Shown here: piece by piece, positions 14,132 through 21,358 of the stretch
Numbering within the stretch: the stretch's first letter is position 1
How the letters are laid out: every line of letters starts with the position of its first letter
Source of the DNA: a virus
DNA length: 35,843 nucleotides
IMG/VR virus record: IMGVR_UViG_3300014060_000005
Location: 1 to 35,843 of that record
Strand: one strand, 5' to 3'
Notes under the pieces: generated by a model
Told to the model about the DNA's origin: nothing
Seen by the model: only the letters and a program-made list of their open reading frames with translations
Databases searched by the model: none
Made by a program: the position numbers and the translations under genes

Positions 14132-14213
14132 GTCGGGTAGTTAGGCCTATCAAGCTGTTTGAACTATCAAGACTGTGGGATGCTTGTGATAGTGAGCATC
14201 CCACTACCTTTTT
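14132..14213 (+). ncRNA. Candidate small structured RNA between G and F
   Basis: A transcript from the promoter at 14097-14125 would begin near 14132 and end at the T run after the hairpin 14175-14204, giving about 80 nt. Within it GGTAGT (136-141 of the 14,000s) can pair with ACTACC (14203-14208), closing the molecule around the terminator stem. CTATCAAG occurs twice (14147-14154, 14164-14171) and can alternatively pair with CTTGTGATAG (14183-14192), so two folds compete. There is no open reading frame. It matches no RNA family I know. It could act on the F or G messages, which are transcribed from the other strand. Confidence 0.5.
14175..14213 (+). terminator. Perfect 10-bp hairpin with T run
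   Basis: GTGGGATGCT (14175-14184) and AGCATCCCAC (14195-14204) form a perfect stem with a 10-nt loop, followed on the plus strand by TACC and five T residues. The hairpin starts right at the stop codon of F on the minus strand, so it could also protect or end the F message. Confidence 0.65.
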
Positions 14214-15421
14214 AAATGTTTCTTTTGATATATCAACGTTCCCTCAACCTTTGGTTTAGATCGCATTGAATAGGATGTGTGGGCGGCGAATTGGCCTTTT
14301 TGTGCATCAAATACTACAGCTACATATTTTGATGTTTTTCCATCTGTAAAATTATTATAAAAGACACTGCGTATCGCCGTTTTTTTGCTTTCGCTTTCTA
14401 GAAATACCATTCGTATTTCCGCTGGATCTAAAATCGTTTTTGCAAACATAGATGAAAACTTTGATCGATCCATGTCTAGTTTTCCGTTTTTAAAAACCAA
14501 ATGATTTACCAAACTTTTAACATCAACTACCCCGTGATATGAAAATCCTTCATTCCCTTGAATATCAACAGGAATGATATTTCCACCTAGTTGATTCGAT
14601 AAAACCTTAACGAATTCAGCTTCGTTTGATAATCGTTTATCGTTAAAATATTTTTCATCTTTAATTGGTGGCAAATCTATAGATTCCCCAGTGGTTGACC
14701 AGAGTCCCTTTTGATCTGTTATCTCTGACCAAGAAAGTTTTCGCTCTTGCTGGGTTGCAAATTGTTGTACCCACGCATTTCCTTTTGTTGAGTCTCCAAT
14801 GTTATAGTCCCAGCCTTTATCTATACCTTTCGTGTCGCCACTCGGCGTTGGTGCTGATTTAGATACTGATAACCCTTTTGATTCGGCTTCTGCTATTGAT
14901 ACAGGTTCTTTCCAGCATCGACACCCCCAACCATTGGGAGGTGTGTGCGCATTCCACCAAGGATCATTCATGGGTAATATTGTATTGTTCCATTGATGGT
15001 GTTCTGGTCTGTCTCTACCATCGTTCATGCTTCTATAACGAGCATGTGTGAAAATACCAGCCATATCCTTGTCGTGCATTTGTTGTTCACGAGCTTCAGC
15101 ATATGCAGAATGCACATTGGTAGAGTAGATTAAATCAGATCTCCATTTACGTTCTCCGTTATATTGCCACCCGTGTTTTTCAACAATTCTATCAAAGTCC
15201 CTTCGAAATTGAACAATTGTTTTACCATCAGTCAAAGCTTTTTCAATGGATGTTTTGAAGTCGCAAAGCAAATCTTCCTTCATTGCACCGGCAACGGTAA
15301 ACGCTCTCGTATGCATGGTTCCTTTAAGGTCGTCCCATTTTTGAGTAGGTAAATTAACCTTATTACGGAAGAACTCTAGAGCTTCCTTGTTTTCCATTGA
15401 CTGTACTTTGATGTCTGCCAT
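14204..15421 (-). CDS. Head morphogenesis protein, Mu F-like, with C-terminal PBECR-type nuclease domain
   Basis: The 405-residue protein has a phage Mu F / SPP1 gp7-like minor head domain: helical N-terminal part, then ARYRSMNDGRDRPEHHQWN, and PPNGWGCRCWKEP with the paired Cys typical of the family (about 128-175). The C-terminal 150 residues form a second domain ending ILDPAEIRMVFLES, then a beta-rich stretch with AAHTSYSM and GTLIYQKK. That pattern matches the PBECR (phage Barnase-EndoU-ColicinE5-RelE-like) nuclease domains fused to phage head proteins. It may be a toxin delivered with the virion or used against rival infections. It follows the portal gene by one base, as in Mu. Confidence 0.82.
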   Translation of the reverse strand: MADIKVQSMENKEALEFFRNKVNLPTQKWDDLKGTMHTRAFTVAGAMKEDLLCDFKTSIEKALTDGKTIVQFRRDFDRIVEKHGWQYNGERKWRSDLIYSTNVHSAYAEAREQQMHDKDMAGIFTHARYRSMNDGRDRPEHHQWNNTILPMNDPWWNAHTPPNGWGCRCWKEPVSIAEAESKGLSVSKSAPTPSGDTKGIDKGWDYNIGDSTKGNAWVQQFATQQERKLSWSEITDQKGLWSTTGESIDLPPIKDEKYFNDKRLSNEAEFVKVLSNQLGGNIIPVDIQGNEGFSYHGVVDVKSLVNHLVFKNGKLDMDRSKFSSMFAKTILDPAEIRMVFLESESKKTAIRSVFYNNFTDGKTSKYVAVVFDAQKGQFAAHTSYSMRSKPKVEGTLIYQKKHLKR

Positions 15422-15422
15422 G

Positions 15423-16919
15423 CTATTTTACCAACCCCGCTTTTTTCAAAATATCATAGCGGCCTGCCAAGTCTGCGGTAGTGAAAGCTTCTTCCATCTC
15501 TTTTGCGATTGGCTCCGTTGGTATTTCAGCAAATAGAGATAACAGATTATCGCGGACTTCTTCGAGAGTATCTGCTTTGTCGATCATCTCTTTTAATGGC
15601 CCCAGCAAATTTATTTTTGCACATGAGTCTGAGCATTTCTCTGCGAACTGATCGGCAATAGCATTTGGACTTTCTTGCATTTCATCTTTATCAGTAGCCT
15701 CCGCAAACGAAGCTGGAGTTCCAGAGGTAGGCTCATCAACAATAATTTTTGCAATGTACTTCGCATCAATGCCGTAGGTGTCCACATAGTAGTTTGAATT
15801 GAACCGTACTCCCATGTTATACAACTTTACGTCGCGATCCACTCGCGCAGTCTGCATGTCTTCAGGCAGCTGTATATTCATCCACGGGATGTTCTTTTCG
15901 TCAGGCCAATTCAACTCCCAGATCCAGCGGATCAACGTATTCCAAGTCCCCTCGGTTCTCGTCGCGTCATCCATGGTCAGATCCTGACGGACTTCGTTGT
16001 GGACTGTGCCTAATGCCTGGCTTGCGCCTGACGTGGTCTGCTGAGTGCTTAGCGTTTCACCAAGCCACGCGATGGACATTTCCTCATCAGCCCATTTTAC
16101 AATTGCGGCGTGAGGTCCGTCGCCATTTCCACTTTGTTTTGTTTCGAGCAGTTCCACTGAGCCGGTATTTGGAATCACCGCTACCGCGTCGCGGATCAGA
16201 CCGTAGAGGTTACGGAGAAACTTATCCCGTTCGGTTTGCGAAGTTCCGCCAGGCACTTTGCCGATGGCTTTGGGAAATCCAAACTTTTCAAGCCACAGCA
16301 TCCAAAACTTAAGGCCGCCCTTCTTGAATGCAATAGGCCAGAAGCACCGCGATAGTGTGGCTTTGCCATACGGATTGGAAGACGTGGGTTCTTGTCTGGT
16401 GAGCAAAAACTTGCGTGGCAACAGTTCCAGTGGGCGGCCATCCTTTTGCCGCATGACGAGCTGGTTATCCCGATCACTAAACCGGAACCACTCTTGAGGC
16501 TTGTCTTTGATGGCCATTGGGAGAATGAGGCCGTTCTCTAATCCCCAACAGACTTCGTGTACCTGCATTCCATAACCTACGGCTCCGCCTACCATCTGGC
16601 CGGTGACATCGTGATAGCCGACTTTTTGGAATAGCCAATCTTCTATGAGCTTTGATTTTGCGGGATCACCTTTACCTTCAATCGACCACGGACGGGATGT
16701 GACGGCGGAAATGCGTTTGTGCATAACGCTATCCAGATGCCCATCGACAAAATCACGGTATACCTTGTAGTTTTGCCCTTGTGTCCGCAGCACTGGATCT
16801 GGGTTGGGGAGGTAATCCAAATAGGTGACGTATTGCGCGGCATCCCGAGTGGCTATTTCGTTCATCGAAACAGTGACTTCTTGGGTGGTATTTTGCGATT
16901 CTTTTGTTTTTTTGCTCAT
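15423..16919 (-). CDS. Portal protein, Mu gp29-like (DUF935)
   Basis: The 498-residue protein is a DUF935-type portal: YRDFVDGHLDSVMHKRISAV near the start, KFLLTRQEPTSSNPYGKATL in the middle, then the clip/stem region with IWELNWPDEKNIPWMNIQLP and the acidic C-terminal tail. It forms the dodecameric ring through which DNA enters and leaves the head. Gene order terminase, portal, F agrees with Mu. Length is normal (Mu gp29 is about 510). The ATG is preceded by GAGG. The gap to the terminase gene holds tandem repeats. Confidence 0.92.
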   Translation of the reverse strand: MSKKTKESQNTTQEVTVSMNEIATRDAAQYVTYLDYLPNPDPVLRTQGQNYKVYRDFVDGHLDSVMHKRISAVTSRPWSIEGKGDPAKSKLIEDWLFQKVGYHDVTGQMVGGAVGYGMQVHEVCWGLENGLILPMAIKDKPQEWFRFSDRDNQLVMRQKDGRPLELLPRKFLLTRQEPTSSNPYGKATLSRCFWPIAFKKGGLKFWMLWLEKFGFPKAIGKVPGGTSQTERDKFLRNLYGLIRDAVAVIPNTGSVELLETKQSGNGDGPHAAIVKWADEEMSIAWLGETLSTQQTTSGASQALGTVHNEVRQDLTMDDATRTEGTWNTLIRWIWELNWPDEKNIPWMNIQLPEDMQTARVDRDVKLYNMGVRFNSNYYVDTYGIDAKYIAKIIVDEPTSGTPASFAEATDKDEMQESPNAIADQFAEKCSDSCAKINLLGPLKEMIDKADTLEEVRDNLLSLFAEIPTEPIAKEMEEAFTTADLAGRYDILKKAGLVK

Positions 16920-17057
16920 GTGATCCTCGGTATACTACGTAAACCTTCAGAAACCCGTTTAAACCCGTTCAATTCCGATTCTTTTATGTTCGGCCAATAC
17001 TTGGAGGTGTTTTTAAAACAGGGCCTTAAAATGGTCTTAAAATCAAACTCTTGAGTT
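16916..17057. repeat. Short tandem repeats between terminase and portal genes
   Basis: AAACCCGTTT/AAACCCGTTC (16951-16970) is a 10-bp tandem pair, and CTTAAAAT occurs twice (17025-17032, 17036-17043). An unbroken minus-strand frame of 56 codons (17086 to 16916) spans the gap and ends overlapping the portal start, but has only a TTG start and no ribosome site, so I do not call it a gene. Confidence 0.5.
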
Positions 17058-18551
17058 TCATAAGTTGTTCCAATCGGGCGTTTCAAAAAACGATTCGTCT
17101 TTGTGCCTTAAAAAATCATCTTCTTTGTCCGCGTTCCCATTTCTGGAGTCTGCAAAAGGCAAACCACTTTCCGGATCGCGGGCGGCGTGTACTGCGAGAG
17201 CAAGCGCCCAAAAACAGTCACCATGGCCTTTATCCGTTTCTTCGGCATCGTAGCGGCTGTTGCCTGCGGAGGTTGTCATTTTGCGGACAGAATGCAGGGA
17301 CTCGCGCTGGATGCTTTCGAGGGTTACTGTTTTGACTTCTTCCTTGTCTTTCTTTTTGGCGTTGGTGAGGGCCACCTTAACGCCTGTGTCTGTAGGGATG
17401 ATGATGGTGTTATCCTGAAACTCACGCTCCAAGCGCATTGCAAGATCAGCTTTGAGACTGTTGGAGAATGTGATTCCTTCCACTCGCCAGGCACCGCCAT
17501 AGTTTTGTGCTCGCTCGGTGAATTGGTCTCCGAGGCCTGTGCGGTCGATACAGCACCGCACCACTTTGGAATTGTCCAGAATTTTATAGAGGATAGTCTC
17601 TTGCGATGTCCAATCCATGCGTGGCAGGGCTTTGAGTGCCCGCACTGTCAATATCGTGCCCACATCTTCGAGCACGTAAATGACGGTTAAATGCCTGCGT
17701 CTAGCTACGTCTACGCCTACAAAGAAAGGCCCCATGCAATCAGACAATTTTTTGAGAATTCCCGCTTTGCTTGCGTTGTCGATGGCGTTGTAGGCGAGTA
17801 CAGCATTTGCTTCTTCCTGCGCCTGGCACATGTATTCCTGTAGCCAAATATCTTCTGAGAGGCATTTACTATGCTCTTCTTCTATCCACTCCTCACGCTC
17901 TTTCTGCGTGAGCTTTTTCCCCATGATCTTATCGGCTAGGCCTTGACTTACAGCAAGTACAATGGTGACTGTATGCAGCGAGAAATTTAATTCGCCCTTC
18001 AATACCTTTTCAATGAGCCTGTAAAACACACATTTTTTACCGTTGTGTGTGCTCAGTATGCGGATATCATAGCCCCACATCGCGGAAGGCATTGCTGCGG
18101 CCCACATCTTTTCGTCCTGTTCGTGATGGCCCGCTTCATCCCATACGATTTTTCCGCCTTTACTGCGGAAGGCTTTTGGGTTACTGGATAGCGCGATGAT
18201 TTTAGAGCCGTTCAAAAATTCAATGATCTGACATTTTACGCCTTTGTCTTCATCGGCAAATTCAATGTCAACGATATCTCCCTGGTCGATATCCGGGAGT
18301 AGTTTTGCGAGACCATTGAGTTTGTTCACCCAATCGGCGCAGTAGTCGATGTATTCACTAGCGGCGGTAAGATCGGCGGACGAAAAGTAAACTTTTAACC
18401 CTGCTTTTTCGATACAATCAGATACGTCCTCGAATGACTGCGTCCAAGTACCACCCACGCGGCGGGACTTTTCGAGCATCTTTACCCTGGAATGATCAGA
18501 TAGGTAATCTATCTGCCAGGGGAAAAACATGTCAATCAAAGATTCACTCAT
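17058..18551 (-). CDS. Large terminase, Mu gp28-like
   Basis: The 497-residue protein is the packaging motor ATPase and nuclease. The Walker A-like motif is EKSRRVGGTW (27-36), the Walker B motif is IVWDEAGHH with D138 and E139, and the nuclease part opens with FVGVDVARRRHL (D281), then CIDRTGLGD (D336) and, near the C terminus, YDAEETDKGHGDCFWALALA. The layout matches Mu gp28 / the DNA-packaging terminases. It should pack phage DNA together with flanking host DNA, headful style. It overlaps the small-terminase stop by four bases. All catalytic motifs are intact. Confidence 0.92.
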   Translation of the reverse strand: MSESLIDMFFPWQIDYLSDHSRVKMLEKSRRVGGTWTQSFEDVSDCIEKAGLKVYFSSADLTAASEYIDYCADWVNKLNGLAKLLPDIDQGDIVDIEFADEDKGVKCQIIEFLNGSKIIALSSNPKAFRSKGGKIVWDEAGHHEQDEKMWAAAMPSAMWGYDIRILSTHNGKKCVFYRLIEKVLKGELNFSLHTVTIVLAVSQGLADKIMGKKLTQKEREEWIEEEHSKCLSEDIWLQEYMCQAQEEANAVLAYNAIDNASKAGILKKLSDCMGPFFVGVDVARRRHLTVIYVLEDVGTILTVRALKALPRMDWTSQETILYKILDNSKVVRCCIDRTGLGDQFTERAQNYGGAWRVEGITFSNSLKADLAMRLEREFQDNTIIIPTDTGVKVALTNAKKKDKEEVKTVTLESIQRESLHSVRKMTTSAGNSRYDAEETDKGHGDCFWALALAVHAARDPESGLPFADSRNGNADKEDDFLRHKDESFFETPDWNNL

Positions 18552-18964
18552 CCCCGTACTCCGAAGAGCTGCTTTGCGCGTTTCATGGCGGCGGCTTGTT
18601 TTTCCTGTTTGGACTTTCCGTTATCTGGTGGTTTGCCGCTTCCGTCGGCTTCGTAGTCTTTGGCTTTGTTGGCGGTGTCGATTACGCGGCGCAGTGCTGA
18701 ATAACGCTCTGGCGATACTTTTATCCCTGCTTCTTCGTCGATGCGTATCTGACGAGCCATGGTTTCGCCGAGTTTAAAAATCTCCCCATGAAATGCACCT
18801 TCGGATCCACTGATTCGAGTGCGTTCTTCCTCCCACATATCCTCACTCTTCCAGTTTTGCAGGGTGCGGGTACTAACGTCTAAAGCCCTGCCGATATCAG
18901 CAAGGCTCATGTGGTGAATGCAATACATTTCCTTTGCACGCGGTTTTGAATCTTGCTTACTCAT
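18548..18964 (-). CDS. Small terminase subunit, Mu gp27-like
   Basis: The 138-residue protein has an N-terminal helix-turn-helix (CIHHMSLADIGRALDVSTRT, LQNWKSEDMW) and a long helical centre, the layout of Mu gp27/DUF1804 packaging-recognition proteins. I start it at 18964, where AGGAGG lies eight bases upstream, instead of six codons earlier. It would recognise the left phage end and load the motor. The basic C terminus may bind the large subunit, whose gene overlaps it by four bases. Confidence 0.85.
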   Translation of the reverse strand: MSKQDSKPRAKEMYCIHHMSLADIGRALDVSTRTLQNWKSEDMWEEERTRISGSEGAFHGEIFKLGETMARQIRIDEEAGIKVSPERYSALRRVIDTANKAKDYEADGSGKPPDNGKSKQEKQAAAMKRAKQLFGVRG

Positions 18965-19349
18965 TTTGTGAGCCTCCTGCATTTCGACTACGGCTGTTGT
19001 AACAGCACTCTCGAATAGTCTCTAGGCTGCGTTGCCCATCAGTCACATATTGTTGAAAAAGTTGCTCCCACTTTTTTTGCTCTGACAACTTGCTTTCATC
19101 TTCCTTTTTTTGATCCGACTCCAGCATTACTTCCCACTTGTGCTGCTCAGTCAAATAAAAGCCAACAAGCATCACGGCAAAGACAATGCCTATGCCATAG
19201 CGCTTGAATGCAGCAAGCCAAAAGCTCTCGCCGACAGGCATCGTTGATGGCGTAGGATTTTGATATCCTGTATAGCCGGGCTGATAGCCAGAATAATTTT
19301 CGTTAGGGTTGGGTTGTGTGGAATCTGGGGATGGGTATTGTGGATCCAT
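18957..19349 (-). CDS. Membrane protein with Pro/Tyr-rich N terminus and coiled coil
   Basis: The 130-residue protein opens with a Pro-, Asn- and Tyr-rich tail (YSGYQPGYTGYQNP), has one membrane segment (about 51-68, YGIGIVFAVMLVGFYL), then a charged coiled-coil-like helix (EQHKWEVMLESDQKKEDES) and a C-terminal Cys pair. In Mu, lysis genes precede the terminase genes, so a holin or Rz-like role is possible. The ribosome site GGAGG is strong and it leads the divergent late block. No family match. Confidence 0.6.
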   Translation of the reverse strand: MDPQYPSPDSTQPNPNENYSGYQPGYTGYQNPTPSTMPVGESFWLAAFKRYGIGIVFAVMLVGFYLTEQHKWEVMLESDQKKEDESKLSEQKKWEQLFQQYVTDGQRSLETIRECCYNSRSRNAGGSQNE

Positions 19350-19384
19350 GAGTCACCTCCACACAAATGTATAGAGGAAACGTG

Positions 19385-19407
19385 TGACAAAGAGGGTGAC
19401 TTTGTCA
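19385..19407. promoter_or_regulatory. Perfect dyad in the divergent late promoter region
   Basis: TGACAAAG, spacer AGGGTGA, CTTTGTCA is a perfect 8-bp inverted repeat in the 94-bp gap between the two divergent late blocks. Activators of the Mor/C family bind inverted repeats, so this is the best candidate for their site, serving both blocks. No strong -35 box is seen on either strand, as expected for an activated promoter; a -10-like CTATAC lies on the minus strand around 19370. Confidence 0.5.
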
Positions 19408-19443
19408 TCCGCTTAGTCGCTATGGATGGGGTAACTTTGAGGC

Positions 19444-20751
19444 ATGAGTAAAAAAAATAATGCCCCCGAAACCAAGACTGTAACCCCGGCTAATCCGTGG
19501 GTCGATGCGTTCAAAGTCGGTAAGTTTTCCGACATCAGTGGTAAGGAACATAGTTTTTCGGAAAAAGATTTGCAAGACTTAAATACGGGTGTTCAAGGAC
19601 AGTTGAAATCAGGTTTTAAACCCGCTGTTGTGACTGGCCACCCTAAGGTGGATTCTCCGCGCGAAGGATCTATTGTGGATTCTCGTATTCAGGGGGATAT
19701 CTTGCAGGTCAAGGTGGATGAGGTTAATCCCGATTTTGCTGAAGATGTTAAAAAGGGCCGTTGGAAATATGTTTCCGCCGCGGTCTATGGGGATTTAAAG
19801 AAAGGTATTCGGCACCTTGGAGCGCTCGGCGCTAATCCTCCTGCAATGAAAGGAATGGCCGAACTCGCGTTTGGTGAAGGGATGTTTGCGGAGCTCGATG
19901 CTGGCGAAAAGCCAGAGAATGTGATCTACTTCGCACAACCTTTTGAATGGGATCGGCTCGTTCCTGCATCTGTTTTTGAACGGCTCATTTGGCGAATCGC
20001 CTCTCTCGGCGAATTGTATCGCCATCAGCGTGATGCGTTGATTGAAGATAAGGGCGTTGAAGCCGCTGACAAACAGTACCCAGAATACGCTGTGAAGAAT
20101 CTGGAATCTATTACTGAAATTCTTAAAGACGAAAAACAGTTCCCCAAAGTGCCACCGGTTTCTTCTGATGACTCTCAAAAGCCTGTACCGGTGACTGTTA
20201 CCAATTTTGGAGAAGAAAACAATGAAGAAACTGCCGGGGGCAACCGCTCTCCTAAAGGCCCTGATGAAGGGAATCCTGCGGAGACCGAACGCCTGAAGCT
20301 CGCGAACGCGGCGTTGGAGGAAAAAGTAGCCAAGCTTGAATCTGCGAACGCTACTGCCGAAAACGCTCGCGCTTTCGCTGAATTTTCCGAAAAACTGAAT
20401 GGTCTCACCAAAGATGGCCGATTACTCCCCGCCCAGAGAGCCCCATTGGAATCCTTGTTCAAGGCATTCAAGGCTATTCCGGTGGATGGTGAAGGGATGT
20501 TTGGCGAAGGGGACGACCGTGTATCTCCTCGTGTATTACTCGACGATATGCTTAAGGCAATGCCGAAAGTGGTGGCATTTGGTGAAAATTACCCACAGGG
20601 TAGTGCCTCTGATTTTACCCCACGGGAATTTGCAGACGGACTGAATGGATTCATTGCTGAACAAAAATCAAAAGGCCGTGAGCTCAATTTTGCGGAAGCT
20701 TACGATGAATTCGCCGCGACTCAAAAATTAAACCTCACTCCAAAGGGATGA
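19444..20751 (+). CDS. Prohead protease and scaffold, Mu I-like
   Basis: The 435-residue protein matches Mu gpI: an N-terminal protease part (VVTGHPKVDSPREGSIVDSR, WKYVSAAVYGD, HLGALGANPPAMKGM; about 60-140), an acidic linker, and a C-terminal scaffold-like coiled coil (NAALEEKVAKLESANATAEN) ending in an amphipathic region. It should form and then digest the internal scaffold of the head. It opens the rightward late block. GAGG lies close to the ATG at 19444. Family length is about 360-440. Confidence 0.88.
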   Translation: MSKKNNAPETKTVTPANPWVDAFKVGKFSDISGKEHSFSEKDLQDLNTGVQGQLKSGFKPAVVTGHPKVDSPREGSIVDSRIQGDILQVKVDEVNPDFAEDVKKGRWKYVSAAVYGDLKKGIRHLGALGANPPAMKGMAELAFGEGMFAELDAGEKPENVIYFAQPFEWDRLVPASVFERLIWRIASLGELYRHQRDALIEDKGVEAADKQYPEYAVKNLESITEILKDEKQFPKVPPVSSDDSQKPVPVTVTNFGEENNEETAGGNRSPKGPDEGNPAETERLKLANAALEEKVAKLESANATAENARAFAEFSEKLNGLTKDGRLLPAQRAPLESLFKAFKAIPVDGEGMFGEGDDRVSPRVLLDDMLKAMPKVVAFGENYPQGSASDFTPREFADGLNGFIAEQKSKGRELNFAEAYDEFAATQKLNLTPKG

Positions 20752-20752
20752 C

Positions 20753-21343
20753 ATGAAAAACAATATCTACGGCTATACGGCAAGCGGGGTTATTCCTGCA
20801 TTCCGCGTTACCAAAATGACAAGCGACACAGCGCGTGCGCTTGCTACCGCATCGACCGACGCAATTGCCGGTGTGTCTGCTGAAGTTGACACAGGGGATA
20901 CGGCGCGGGTGGATGTGGTTGAAGACGGTCCGCACATGGTCCAGCTTGGCGGAGCCGTTACTCGCGGCGATCTCCTCACTGCCGGGGCGGATGGCAAGGC
21001 TGTGAAATGTCTCCCTGGTGGAAACTATTTCGGGAAGGCAAAGCAGAGTGGCGTTTTGAATGATGTTGTCTTGTATAACTCCTCGTTTGGCACTCTCGCT
21101 ACACTTCCGAATTATACGGTGACGCTCCCCACAGGAACCGGGTTTACTGCGGCTGTTGTCTCTGGATCTTCTCTCGTTGTGGCTGCTGGCGGAACTGCTG
21201 CATTCACGGTCACACCAGCGAGTGGTTATACCATCACTGCGGTCACCGCAAATGGTGTTGCACTGACTGCTGTTGAAGGTGTTTACACGATTGAAAATAT
21301 CACGAGTGATGTCGTCGTTGCCGTCACTGCATCGGGAACCTAA
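20753..21343 (+). CDS. Capsid decoration protein with Ig-like C-terminal domain
   Basis: The 196-residue protein has two parts. The N-terminal 115 residues resemble head-stabilising/DUF2190-like decoration proteins (VEDGPHMVQLGGAVTRGDLL, GADGKAVKCLPGGNYFGKA), gene position between scaffold and capsid. The C-terminal part (about 120-196) is a beta-sandwich repeat of the bacterial Ig-like/InlB B-repeat kind, GYTITAVTANGVALTAVEGV then YTIENITSD. Ig-like domains on head decorations of other phages bind glycans or mucus weakly. It starts one base after the I stop. Confidence 0.75.
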   Translation: MKNNIYGYTASGVIPAFRVTKMTSDTARALATASTDAIAGVSAEVDTGDTARVDVVEDGPHMVQLGGAVTRGDLLTAGADGKAVKCLPGGNYFGKAKQSGVLNDVVLYNSSFGTLATLPNYTVTLPTGTGFTAAVVSGSSLVVAAGGTAAFTVTPASGYTITAVTANGVALTAVEGVYTIENITSDVVVAVTASGT

Positions 21344-21358
21344 TAGGAGGGCTACCAA

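Noticed and set aside
20222-20296. Short out-of-frame ORF in the protease/scaffold gene with a GGAG upstream
   Set aside because: Only 24 codons, no conserved feature, and inside a strongly supported gene.
20735-21358. Minus-strand open frame of 207 codons over the decoration gene
   Set aside because: Antisense shadow; Arg-, Ser- and Cys-rich and lacking any motif, while the plus frame has clear domains and coupling.
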